This document shows, piece by piece, positions 1-8,332 of a stretch of DNA of 64,000 nt. Position 1 is the stretch's first letter; each line of letters begins with the position of its first letter. Where the stretch lies: assembly GCA_017527205.1 (NCBI GenBank), contig JAFXQK010000073.1, positions 62,001-126,000 of the forward strand. The letters run 5' to 3'. The notes beneath the pieces are model-generated. The model did no database searches, was not told the DNA's origin, and was given only the letters and a program-made list of their open reading frames with translations. The position numbers were made by a program, and so were the translations under genes. This DNA is from Lachnospiraceae bacterium. GTDB lineage: Bacteria > Bacillota > Clostridia > Lachnospirales > Lachnospiraceae.

Positions 1-1212
1 GTTGCAACGCCGAGGATGGCACTGTATCTAAAATATAGCACGGACATTTATCAGATTTATTTGAAATATATTGCGCCGGAGGACATTCACGTCTATTCCA
101 TTGATGAGGTGTTTATGGACGTGACGACCTATCTGAAAACCTATCGGATGACGGCGCAGGAGCTTGCGGGGAAGATGATCCGTGAGGTATTGGCGCAGAC
201 GGGGATCACGGCAACGGCAGGGATTGGGACGAATCTTTATCTTTGCAAGGTCGCCATGGACATCGTTGCAAAGCATGCGCCGGCGGATGAAAACGGCGTT
301 CGCATGGCGAGCCTGGATGAAATGAGCTACCGAAGGCTCCTTTGGAATCACAAGCCGCTGACGGATTTTTGGCGCGTGGGCAAGGGCTATGCGAGAAGGC
401 TGGAGGGGGTCGGGCTCTTTACCATGGGTGACATTGCGAGGTGCAGCATCGGCAAGGAGACGGAGTTTTACAACGAGGATCTTTTGTACCGCCTGTTTGG
501 GATCAATGCGGAGCTTTTGATCGATCATGCATGGGGATGGGAGCCAACGACCATCGCGGACGTCAAGGCCTATCAGCCGGAGAACAATTCCGTGAGCTCC
601 GGGCAGGTACTTTCTTGCCCCTATTCCTTCGAGAAGGCCAGGATCGTGACCAAGGAAATGGCGGAGCTGATGGCACTGGATCTGGTCGCTAAAAAGCTGG
701 TGACGGATCAGCTGGTGCTCACCGTAGGCTACGACGTGGAAAACCTTAAGAACGCAAAGCCGGATGGTGGATATCAAGGAGAAATCGTTGCAGACTATTA
801 TGGGAGACTCGTACCAAAGCATGCCCATGGCACGGAGAACCTAAAGGAGTTTTCCTCGTCTGCCAAGGAGATTTCCGAGGCCGTTCTGGCGATCTTTGAC
901 AGGGTGCTGGATCCTGCGCTTTTGGTCCGGCGGATTAACGTGGCGGCGAATCACGTCATCGCGGAGTCCGAGGCGGAAAAGAAGGAAAAGTATGAGCAGC
1001 TCGATCTCTTTCGGGATTTTGCTTTCGGAAATGGTGAGCCGAAGCAGGACGAAAAGGAAAAAGAGCGCTTGCAGCGGGAGAAAAAGATGCAGCAGGCGAT
1101 TTTGGGGTTGCAAAAGCGCTATGGAAAGAATGCCGTGCTAAAGGGAACGGATTTGGAAGAAGGCGCGACCACGCGGGAGCGCAATAAACAGATCGGCGGT
1201 CATAAGGCCTAA
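1..1212 (+). CDS. Y-family (UvrX/YqjW-like) DNA polymerase, 5' end cut by window
   Basis: Translesion DNA polymerase of the ImpB/MucB/SamB (UmuC-like) type, expected to copy past damaged bases. The frame is open back to base 1 (the codons before the ATG at 16 read VATPR, as inside this family), so the N-terminus with the first catalytic Asp lies outside the window. The motif SIDEVFMD at bases 97-120 carries the catalytic acidic pair, followed by the family segment GITATAGIGTNLYLCKVAMD. Near the C-terminus QLDLF (bases 997-1011) is a textbook beta-clamp binding motif, and the protein ends in the RERNKQIGGHKA tail typical of Firmicute relatives. Family membership is clear; the exact subfamily name is inferred. 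Confidence 0.92.
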   Translation, partial: VATPRMALYLKYSTDIYQIYLKYIAPEDIHVYSIDEVFMDVTTYLKTYRMTAQELAGKMIREVLAQTGITATAGIGTNLYLCKVAMDIVAKHAPADENGVRMASLDEMSYRRLLWNHKPLTDFWRVGKGYARRLEGVGLFTMGDIARCSIGKETEFYNEDLLYRLFGINAELLIDHAWGWEPTTIADVKAYQPENNSVSSGQVLSCPYSFEKARIVTKEMAELMALDLVAKKLVTDQLVLTVGYDVENLKNAKPDGGYQGEIVADYYGRLVPKHAHGTENLKEFSSSAKEISEAVLAIFDRVLDPALLVRRINVAANHVIAESEAEKKEKYEQLDLFRDFAFGNGEPKQDEKEKERLQREKKMQQAILGLQKRYGKNAVLKGTDLEEGATTRERNKQIGGHKA

Positions 1213-1307
1213 GCACGGGATGAGAACGATTGAAAATAAAGACGACAAAAAATAGATGGTAAAAAAGAAAAAGCGAATAAGAGAAACAAAAAAATGGGAG
1301 GTATGTC

Positions 1308-2366
1308 ATGCAGAAAAATGATAGTATATCCATACCGGTGATCTTGAAGGTTGGAAGTGGAGCTTTGGGTTGTCTTGGACCTACGCTTCGTGAGGGGAAT
1401 CTTACGGAGGTCGTGATCTATTTCGGAAATGGTTTGATAGAGCTTTTTGGAACGAAGGTAATGGAGTCCATGCGCACGGCGGGGATCAACGTTCTGGAGT
1501 ATCAGGAGCTGGATACGGTTGCCATTGAGGAGATTATTCCTCTGGCGTTTGCCATTCCGAACAAGGCGAAGGCCGTAGTATCCATCGGAGGAGGTAAGGT
1601 GATCGATGCGGGAAAATATGCGGCATACCTGCGCGGCATGCCCTTTATCAGCGTTCCCACCAGTAGCTCCAGCGACGGCTTTTCCAGCGCCAGCGCATCG
1701 CTTTTGGTTGGCGGGAAGCGGAATTCCGTGCCTGCAAAGCTGGCCTATGGCATTGTCGTGGATACGGAGGTCATTCGCACGGCACCCGTAAAATTCATTT
1801 ATTCTGGCATTGGAGACATGGTGGCAAAGATTACTTCGCTGTATGACTGGGTGTATGAGGCGCGGCAGGGAGCTTCCGTTTTGAATGATTTTGCCGTGAT
1901 GGTTGCAAAAAAGGCGGTGAACAGCTTTGTGCGCACGCCCTTTGAGAGCATCTATGACGAGGTGTTCTTAAAGGAGCTTTTGGATTCGCTGGCCATGAGC
2001 GGCATTGCCAATGAGATCGCAGGCAGCAGTGCACCGACCAGTGGAAGCGAGCATTTGATTTCCCATGCCCTGGATAAGTTTCTGGAGGTGCCTCAGCTCC
2101 ACGGCGTGCAGGTTGGCATCGCGACCTATATCATGGCGAAGGTGCAGGATCACAGATACGTGCGCGTCAACAAGATCTTTACGGACACGGGCTTTTGGGA
2201 TTATGTCGCAACGCTTGGGATGAAGAAGGAGGACTTTATCAAGGCCATCGACATGGCACCCTCCATGAAGCCTTACCGTCATACCTATCTGCATGAAGAG
2301 CAGTATCGCGAGGAAGCCAAGAGAATCGTCATGGAGGATGAGATATTAAATAAGGTGTTGGTATAG
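1308..2366 (+). CDS. sn-glycerol-1-phosphate dehydrogenase-like (AraM/EgsA family)
   Basis: Iron-containing alcohol dehydrogenase superfamily protein of 352 residues, closest in motif layout to glycerol-1-phosphate dehydrogenases, which reduce dihydroxyacetone phosphate to sn-glycerol-1-phosphate with NAD(P)H. Visible motifs are the nucleotide-binding GGGKVIDAGKYAA, the family segment PTSSSSDGFSS, GIGDMVAKITSLYDW, and two metal-ligand histidine regions, SGSEHLISHALD and QLHGVQVG. The start is supported by GGGAGGT eight bases upstream. It stands between the polymerase and the GH3 glycosidase with gaps of about 100 bases. A glycerol dehydrogenase-like activity on another polyol cannot be excluded from sequence alone. 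Confidence 0.8.
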   Translation: MQKNDSISIPVILKVGSGALGCLGPTLREGNLTEVVIYFGNGLIELFGTKVMESMRTAGINVLEYQELDTVAIEEIIPLAFAIPNKAKAVVSIGGGKVIDAGKYAAYLRGMPFISVPTSSSSDGFSSASASLLVGGKRNSVPAKLAYGIVVDTEVIRTAPVKFIYSGIGDMVAKITSLYDWVYEARQGASVLNDFAVMVAKKAVNSFVRTPFESIYDEVFLKELLDSLAMSGIANEIAGSSAPTSGSEHLISHALDKFLEVPQLHGVQVGIATYIMAKVQDHRYVRVNKIFTDTGFWDYVATLGMKKEDFIKAIDMAPSMKPYRHTYLHEEQYREEAKRIVMEDEILNKVLV

Positions 2367-2476
2367 GTTATTTAGAAGGATGAGACTGACTTCTTATAGG
2401 GGATGTAAGGGCTACAAAGTATTTCTCACGCATGGGCGCGAGCAAGCAGGTTGACATCGAAAGGACGGAGAACGAC

Positions 2477-5308
2477 ATGATTTTGGATTGGAAGAAATAT
2501 CAGGAAAAAGCAACGGAGGCCATCGCGGAGGGCGTGGTCCTTCTGGAGAATCGGAATGGGGCGCTTCCACTGGATGCCTCTAAGGAGCTTGCTGTATTTG
2601 GCAGGATTCAGCTGGATTATTATAAGAGCGGAACGGGTTCAGGTGGCATGGTGAACGTATCGCACGTAATTAACATTCCCGAGGGCCTTACGCTTCGCGG
2701 TGCAAAGCTTGATCAGGAGCTCCTTGAGACCTACCAGAGCTGGACGGCGTCTCATCCCTTTGACAAGGGTGCAAGCTGGGGCGGCGAGCCCTGGTGCCAG
2801 GAGGAGATGCCGCTTTCCGAGGAGCTGGTTGCGGCTGTCTCAAAGCGCTGTGAGACGGCGCTGATCGTCATTGGACGCACCGCAGGCGAGGAGATGGACA
2901 ATTCCTACAAGGAGGGCTCCTATCTCTTGACGGCTGGCGAAAAGGACATGCTGAGAATCACCAGAAAGTATTTCCAGAAGACGGTGATCGTGCTCAACGT
3001 GGCATCCATCATTGACATGGGCTTTGTCGATGAGTTTACGCCAGATGCCGTGCTTTATGGATGGCATGGCGGCATGATGGGCGGCCTTGGCACGGCGGAC
3101 GTGCTTTTGGGAAACGTTTCCCCTTCCGGAAAGCTGACGGACACGATCGCGTATGCAATTAAGGATTATCCTTCCGATCCCAATTTTGGTGATCAGAACC
3201 GCGATTATTACTGTGAGGACATCTATGTCGGATATCGTTATTTCGAGACCTTTGCGAAGGATCGCGTAAGATATCCCTTCGGATATGGTCTTTCCTACAC
3301 GGAGTTTGCATTCGAGGACGCAAGGCTCGAGGAAGGAAGCTTTGCAGGACTGCTTGCAGCTGTTGGCGAAGCAACATTGGATGCATGTAGCTGTGGGAAA
3401 AAGTTTGGTGGAAAGATCAGCGTGACCGTGACGAATACGGGAAAGGTTCCCGGAAAAGAGGTTGTTCAGGTGTACTGTGAGGCACCGCAGGGCCAGCTTG
3501 GAAAGCCTGCGAGAGTCCTTTGCGGCTTTGCAAAGACCAAGCTCCTTGCGCCTGGCGAAAAAGAGGTGGTCAGCATCAAGGTTTGCCCCGAAAGCTTTGC
3601 ATCCTATGATGACAAGGGCGTGACGGGCCATGCCTATGCTTATTTGTTAGAGGCTGGAACCTACAGGTTCCATGTTGGAAAAAGCGTCAGGGAGACCCTG
3701 CCGGCATTGACGCTGGAGGTTCCGGAGCTTAAGGTGCTTCGTCAGGTGACGAGTGCGCTCGCTCCCGTGCTTCCCTTTGACCGTATGGTAAATCGAGATG
3801 GAAAGCCTGTTTTCGAGAAGACCCCCATCAAGGAGGTGGAGGAGTTCCAGGGAGACGCAGAGATTCCTGACGGACTCTATCGCGCACAGGAGGCGAGGAG
3901 GCGTCTTGCAGAGATGCCCAAGGAAATTGCCTATACGGGAGATCTTGGCATCAAGCTTGCTGACGTCGCCAATGGAAAGAGTACTTTGGAAGCATTTATC
4001 GGGCAGCTGTCGGATGAGGACCTTGCCTGCATTATTCGCGGCGAGGGCATGGGAAGCCCGAAGGTAACGGCTGGCACGGCAGCAGCCTTTGGCGGCGTTG
4101 CTCCGCGCCTTGCAGGGCTTGGCGTTCCCTGCGGCTGCTGCTCCGACGGTCCCTCCGGCATGCGCCTTGACTGCGGAACAAAGGCCTTCAGCCTGCCTGG
4201 CGGCACCATGCTGGCATGTACCTGGAACCGCGAGCTTTTGACGGAGCTCTTTACCTTTACGGGCTGGGAGATGACGGCAAATCACGTGGAATGTCTCCTC
4301 GGCCCCGGCATGAACATTCACAGACATCCCCTGAACGGAAGAAACTTTGAATATTTTTCCGAGGATCCGTTCCTGACGGGAGAAATTGCCGTGGCACAGC
4401 TTGACGGCTTGCATTCTGCGGGCGTCACGGGAACGATCAAGCATTTTTGTGGAAACAATCAGGAGACAAGAAGACACTTCCTCGACAGCGTGATCTCCGA
4501 GAGGGCGCTGCGCGAGATTTACTTAAAGGGCTTTGAGATCGCCGTGAAAAAGGGCGGTGCTTATACCATCATGACGACCTATGGGAGCGTCAATGGTCTT
4601 TGGACGGCTGGAAGCTTTGACCTGACGACCACGATCCTCCGCGGGGAATGGGGCTTTGACGGGTTTGCCATGACGGACTGGTGGGCAAACATTAATCGTC
4701 GCGGACAGGAGCCTGACAAGCGGGATCTTGCAGCCATGGCCATGGCACAGAATGACGTCTACATGGTGTGTGCGGACGGTGAAAAACATGATGACAATAC
4801 GCTGGAATCCCTGAAGAAGGGTGAGGTGAAGCGCGCAGAGCTGCAGCGAAATGCAGCGAACGTGTTGAAGGTGGTCCTTCGCTCCAATGCGATGAAGCGC
4901 CTTCTTGGGACGGCGGAGACGGTGGAGATCGTTGGTCGCGAGGAGGAAGGAGCGGTGAGCCAGGAGGAGGTTCCCTGCTACCACGTCGTGGACGAGCTGA
5001 CGGTGGACCTTCGCGGCGTCAAGGCGGAGAGGGATTCCAGCTATAGCTTTGTGATGGATCTGGAAACCCTTGGAGAGTATCGTTTTACTTTGACGGCAAG
5101 CTCCAATGCGGGAGAGCTGGCGCAGATTCCCGTGACGGTGTTCTGCATGGGAACGGCATCCGGCACCTTTACCTGGAACGGAACCGGCGGAGAGCCCGTA
5201 AGCTTTAGCGGCAGCACCTACATGTTCTCCCGATATACAACGGTGCGGCTGTATTTTGCGCAGGGTGGATTGGATCTTGTAGACATAAAGTTTGAGTTGA
5301 CGGAATAA
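2477..5308 (+). CDS. GH3 beta-glycosidase with permuted domain order
   Basis: Glycoside hydrolase family 3 enzyme of 943 residues, probably a beta-glucosidase or beta-xylosidase. The start chosen is the ATG at 2477, preceded by AAGGACGGAG; an in-frame ATG at 2432 has no ribosome site. The domain order is reversed relative to ordinary GH3. First comes the alpha/beta sandwich domain (KSGTGSGGMVNVSHV near residue 50, GEEMDNSYKEGSYLL near residue 137), then an FnIII-like domain (about 312-371), then the catalytic barrel (about 510-800) with GTIKHFCGNN and GFDGFAMTDWW, whose Asp734 is the expected nucleophile. A last beta-rich segment of about 90 residues may bind carbohydrate. No signal peptide is seen, so it probably acts in the cytoplasm on imported oligosaccharides. 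Confidence 0.93.
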   Translation: MILDWKKYQEKATEAIAEGVVLLENRNGALPLDASKELAVFGRIQLDYYKSGTGSGGMVNVSHVINIPEGLTLRGAKLDQELLETYQSWTASHPFDKGASWGGEPWCQEEMPLSEELVAAVSKRCETALIVIGRTAGEEMDNSYKEGSYLLTAGEKDMLRITRKYFQKTVIVLNVASIIDMGFVDEFTPDAVLYGWHGGMMGGLGTADVLLGNVSPSGKLTDTIAYAIKDYPSDPNFGDQNRDYYCEDIYVGYRYFETFAKDRVRYPFGYGLSYTEFAFEDARLEEGSFAGLLAAVGEATLDACSCGKKFGGKISVTVTNTGKVPGKEVVQVYCEAPQGQLGKPARVLCGFAKTKLLAPGEKEVVSIKVCPESFASYDDKGVTGHAYAYLLEAGTYRFHVGKSVRETLPALTLEVPELKVLRQVTSALAPVLPFDRMVNRDGKPVFEKTPIKEVEEFQGDAEIPDGLYRAQEARRRLAEMPKEIAYTGDLGIKLADVANGKSTLEAFIGQLSDEDLACIIRGEGMGSPKVTAGTAAAFGGVAPRLAGLGVPCGCCSDGPSGMRLDCGTKAFSLPGGTMLACTWNRELLTELFTFTGWEMTANHVECLLGPGMNIHRHPLNGRNFEYFSEDPFLTGEIAVAQLDGLHSAGVTGTIKHFCGNNQETRRHFLDSVISERALREIYLKGFEIAVKKGGAYTIMTTYGSVNGLWTAGSFDLTTTILRGEWGFDGFAMTDWWANINRRGQEPDKRDLAAMAMAQNDVYMVCADGEKHDDNTLESLKKGEVKRAELQRNAANVLKVVLRSNAMKRLLGTAETVEIVGREEEGAVSQEEVPCYHVVDELTVDLRGVKAERDSSYSFVMDLETLGEYRFTLTASSNAGELAQIPVTVFCMGTASGTFTWNGTGGEPVSFSGSTYMFSRYTTVRLYFAQGGLDLVDIKFELTE

Positions 5309-5324
5309 GTGAGGCATTAGGAAA

Positions 5325-6053
5325 ATGGTACAAAGGCATTCTATAATTCTGTGGAGAAAAGCAGAAAAAGCAGATAAAAACTTTGAGGATATTTCAAAAG
5401 ATGCCTTTGGCGTTTTAAGCATATTTCAGGATTACCCTCATGATTTGAGACCTAATTATTTGACCTCTAAAACATCAAAAGACATTAAACAATTTAGTTG
5501 GAATTATGAGAATTTTTGCGGTATTTTGAAAGAGGGAAGTAACAAAGAGGGCGAAAAGACATTCGAGGATTTGGGGTATTCGGTTTCTTTTTATTCATCT
5601 GTGAATGATGTAAATTCTTGTGCATTTCAAATGAGGGTTGGGAATAAAAACGATAGATTTAATAACGTGCTTATCATAGATTTACCTTTATCGTTAAATC
5701 TTTATGATAAAGAGATCGCAGACATGATTAAAAACTTATTTATAAAACTCGTTTTGGCATATGTGCCATATTGGGGATGTGTTTCAAATAAAGCAATGTC
5801 TCAAAAATATGGAAAATACTTGGAAGGAAATTTGCCAACAACGGCTCATTGGATGAATTACTGGTCAGAAGATATTGTCAGAGAAATTGGTGTTGAAAAG
5901 ATAAAAAAAGCAGTGGATGAAAATCCTGAAATATCATATCAAAATGGTATATTATTAACCAAAGACACGGGATATGATCTAAACAAAGCGGAGGATGTCA
6001 GATTTCACGAAAAAATACAAAAGAGCTTATTTACTGATGCTTTGCGGTTATAA
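5325..6053 (+). CDS. Imm52-like immunity protein
   Basis: A 242-residue soluble protein, AT-rich compared with the genes around it. It resembles immunity proteins of polymorphic toxin systems of the Imm52 type: an N-terminal strand with Trp followed by a charged helix (IILWRKAEKADKNFEDIS), a middle PYWGCVSNK segment and a TTAHWMNYWSEDI segment that corresponds to the GW-x-TYLS motif of that family. Immunity proteins bind and block a cognate toxin. The start follows AGGAAA closely and lies 17 bases after the GH3 gene. Support comes from context: a broken toxin gene and a second, decayed copy of this gene's C-terminal part (7276-7329) lie just downstream. The Imm52 name is from memory of the family and is less certain than the immunity context. 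Confidence 0.6.
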   Translation: MVQRHSIILWRKAEKADKNFEDISKDAFGVLSIFQDYPHDLRPNYLTSKTSKDIKQFSWNYENFCGILKEGSNKEGEKTFEDLGYSVSFYSSVNDVNSCAFQMRVGNKNDRFNNVLIIDLPLSLNLYDKEIADMIKNLFIKLVLAYVPYWGCVSNKAMSQKYGKYLEGNLPTTAHWMNYWSEDIVREIGVEKIKKAVDENPEISYQNGILLTKDTGYDLNKAEDVRFHEKIQKSLFTDALRL

Positions 6054-6107
6054 AAATGTGATTGTGCCTTGATGATTATAAAATTGCAAATTGTTTTTAA
6101 TTGGTGG

Positions 6108-6345
6108 TGCCTTCTCGCGAGCCTCGTTCAAAAGGTTGACATCCTGCGGATAGCTAATGTTTTGCGGCGCACATGTTGTGTCAAGAATGATTGTCCCGCT
6201 GTTTTCCCGTTCGTCGGACGATTCCTGGGAATCACGCCCCCCGCCGTTTCCAGGGCCAGGATCATTCGGCGAGTTGTAATCGATGATCATTTCGTTGATC
6301 TCGATCATCATGCCAACGGGGACTGTGGAATTAAGAGAGGGAGAT
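6108..6345 (-). pseudogene. IS1182/IS5-type transposase remnant
   Basis: Read on the minus strand, this stretch encodes an internal piece of a DDE transposase: VGMMIEINEMI, a Gly/Ser/Asp-rich linker, then NSGTIILDTTCAPQN and SYPQDVNLLNEAREKA. The ILDTTCAP plus YPQD-LLNEARE block is the hallmark around the first catalytic Asp (about base 6181) of IS1182/IS5-like elements. The N-terminal DNA-binding part and everything after AREKA, including the remaining catalytic residues, are missing, and no terminal inverted repeats were found. It is therefore a dead fragment, evidence of past mobile-element activity in this patch. Confidence 0.8.
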
Positions 6346-6408
6346 ACTGGTAATGAATGAAAAAATCAAAGGAAATATGAAGAACTAAAGAAAAAACAAC
6401 AAGAGCAT

Positions 6409-6810
6409 ATGAAAATAAAAAAATGGCAGAGCAATTCGTTGTTCATGGAGTGTATTCAAAAGATTGATAAAATTGATATTATTCCTGAAACTCAGTGTGA
6501 GCTCTTATTAAACAAAGTTGAAGATATAATTCCCATGACCTTAGCTGGACATGTTGATTGGAATAAGATGAAACATGACAGAGAAACGATTAGTTATGGA
6601 CAAATAGAAAACTATTTGGAAACGCATGAAAATTATTACATAATATGGAATAATTGCGATCTTCCAATTATAAAGTGTGATTTGCAATCCATAATTGAGA
6701 ATTTTGTTGATTTTGAAGCGGTAGACTTTAGCTATTTGGCAATATCTGAAGACTTGAACGTTATATTGGAAGCGGTGAAATTTGGATGTGTAAATATGGG
6801 AATTTTATGA
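6409..6810 (+). CDS. putative immunity protein (CdiI-like)
   Basis: A 133-residue soluble, acidic, AT-rich protein. The segment YYIIWNNCDLPIIKCDLQSIIENF resembles the IIWD-x-LP-x-K-x-DL core of small immunity proteins of contact-dependent or polymorphic toxins, followed by FEAVDFSYLAISEDLNVILE. The ATG at 6409 has no convincing ribosome site; the frame is open from 6361. A short ATG-initiated frame at 6353 with a good GGGAG site runs in another frame and stops at 6385, which would fit an N-terminal frameshift. It sits between a transposase remnant and a broken toxin end, which supports an immunity role, but function is inferred. Confidence 0.5.
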   Translation: MKIKKWQSNSLFMECIQKIDKIDIIPETQCELLLNKVEDIIPMTLAGHVDWNKMKHDRETISYGQIENYLETHENYYIIWNNCDLPIIKCDLQSIIENFVDFEAVDFSYLAISEDLNVILEAVKFGCVNMGIL

Positions 6811-6886
6811 ATTGATTTATAGCATAAAAAGAAACGGGATGTAAATGGGGCTGTTCTCGTTACGTATTATTCCGTTTTATGTATAA

Positions 6887-7282
6887 GTCAGGGAATACCG
6901 TGGAAAAGAAATCAGGCTGAAGGAAGGCGAGGATGGCGACGGTGATTACCTTCTGGATGTCGACGGGCTGACGGACTTTGACGAAGTTTACATATGGGAG
7001 ACAAATCCCCGGAAGCCTGATACGGATGATGACGGTTTGGATGACTGCATTGAGGCGGACAACTGGTTTGATCCGCTGGAGGGCGATGCGGACCATGACG
7101 GCAGGCTTGATTTGCAGGAGCTTGCCGAAGGAACAAATCCCAGAGTGTATAATAAGCATGGTTGGGATTATGTTGCCGCTTTTTTGAAAGGGTTCATGGC
7201 TGGAGATTTCATACGGGATACGCAGGATTCAACCGTAATGGCCGGACAACTTCATAGCAAAGGAAGTCGCCAAGTCGGATGA
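6887..7282 (+). pseudogene. C-terminal remnant of a polymorphic toxin (TSP3-like repeats + pre-toxin region)
   Basis: The open frame has no plausible start and begins right after a stop. It encodes calcium-binding, thrombospondin-type-3-like acidic repeats (GEDGDGDYLLD, DGLTDFDEVYIWETNP, DTDDDGLDDCIEAD, DADHDGRLDLQELAEGTNP) followed by GWDYVAAFLKGFMAGDFI and MAGQ. This last part resembles the pre-toxin region that precedes toxin domains in secreted polymorphic toxins of Clostridia. After MAGQ the frame changes to unrelated residues and stops at 7282, so the toxin domain is lost. One in-frame TTG at 7037 is not a credible start. It is read here as the broken tail of a large exported toxin whose immunity genes survive next door. 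Confidence 0.65.
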
Positions 7283-7329
7283 ATTATTGGTTAGAAGACA
7301 TTGCCAGAGAAGTTGATATTGAGGAGTAG
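7276..7329 (+). pseudogene. decayed second copy of the Imm52-like gene
   Basis: The codons from 7276 read R-MNYWLEDIAREVDIEE-stop. This matches HWMNYWSEDIVREIGVEK of the intact gene at 5325-6053 in order, spacing and much of the DNA. Only this short piece remains, fused to the end of the toxin remnant and overlapping it in another frame. It shows that a paralogous immunity gene once followed the toxin gene here and was deleted or recombined away. Confidence 0.7.
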
Positions 7330-7382
7330 CGAATGGATATGCACAATGATCAAGAAGCTGAAGATATTTCATGTGAATGCCG

Positions 7383-7496
7383 ATGAGGTGGTTTTACCCT
7401 AGGGAAAAACGGTTTTTCCTGATCTTTTGTAATCTTGGCATGGGACTGTTTCTTCTCATTTGGGTGTTTCAGATTGTTGCACAAATCTTCGGATAG
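7383..7496 (+). CDS. possible 37-residue membrane peptide
   Basis: An ATG-initiated frame of 37 codons: MRWFYPREKRFF, then a hydrophobic stretch (LIFCNLGMGLFLLIWVFQIV) long enough to cross a membrane once, then AQIFG and a stop. The basic N-terminus and single hydrophobic helix are what a small membrane protein would show. No good ribosome site precedes the ATG, so it could instead be the C-terminal end of a lost gene in this decayed patch. No family recognised. Confidence 0.3.
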   Translation: MRWFYPREKRFFLIFCNLGMGLFLLIWVFQIVAQIFG

Positions 7497-7544
7497 AGTT
7501 AAAATGGCATATATCGACAGAATGGAAGAAGAGAGAGGAAAGTT

Positions 7545-8249
7545 ATGTACGAATTTGACGGAAGAATCAGATACAGCGAGACGGACAGCGAGGGAAGGCT
7601 GACATTAATGGCATTATTAAATTATTTTCAGGATTGTTCAACGTTTCAATCGGAGGATGCGGGGGTTGGCGTCAGATATTGCTTAGGCCGCGACCTTGTA
7701 TGGGTGCTCAATGCCTGGCAGATTGTTCCCATCCGACTCCCGAAGCTTGGAGAGAAGGTAAGGATTGCAACGATTCCTTATGATTTTCAGAAATTTTTGG
7801 GATTTCGTAATTTTATGATGTTGGACGAGTCGGGCAATTATCTGGCCAAGGCAAACAGCGTTTGGAGCCTCATCAACGTCAAAACGGGACATTTTGAGAC
7901 ACCGGACGAAGCCATGAGGAAGGGCTATCCCATCGAGGAACGAATTCCGATGGACTATGCGGGGCGCAAAATTTCCGTACCGACGGGTGGCGTGGCCAAG
8001 GATGCCATCACCGTGGCACTCCATCATTTGGACGCCAACCATCACGTCAACAACGGCCAATATGTCGCCATGGCGTTGGAATTTCTGCCGGATGGCGCTG
8101 AGATTAAGCAACTCCGCGCGGAATACCGAAAGCAGGCCTTCCTTGGCAACGTCATCGTCCCTTATGTGGCAAAGGAGGACAGCAGAGTTGTTGTTGCCTT
8201 ACAGGATAGTGACGGTAAGCCATTTGCCATTGTAGAATTTGAACTTTAG
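7545..8249 (+). CDS. acyl-ACP thioesterase
   Basis: A 234-residue protein of the FatA/FatB-like acyl-ACP thioesterase family (double hot-dog fold), which releases fatty acids from acyl carrier protein. The N-terminal hot-dog begins YEFDGRIRYSETDSEGRLTLMALLNYFQDCSTFQSE; the second half carries HHLDANHHVNNGQYVAMALEF, the Asn/His-containing catalytic region of the family. AGGAAAG lies just before the ATG. It is followed after 83 bases by the CvfB-like gene. Confidence 0.9.
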   Translation: MYEFDGRIRYSETDSEGRLTLMALLNYFQDCSTFQSEDAGVGVRYCLGRDLVWVLNAWQIVPIRLPKLGEKVRIATIPYDFQKFLGFRNFMMLDESGNYLAKANSVWSLINVKTGHFETPDEAMRKGYPIEERIPMDYAGRKISVPTGGVAKDAITVALHHLDANHHVNNGQYVAMALEFLPDGAEIKQLRAEYRKQAFLGNVIVPYVAKEDSRVVVALQDSDGKPFAIVEFEL

Positions 8250-8332
8250 GAAAGCATCATCTTTTTGTTAATGTTTAACTCATGACACAAGAATATGGAG
8301 GACGCATCAATAGAGAACGGAGGAGACAAGAA

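Noticed and set aside
3647..4477. Minus-strand frames opposite the GH3 gene
   Set aside because: Shadow frames: low-complexity translations with no ribosome site, opposite conserved domains.
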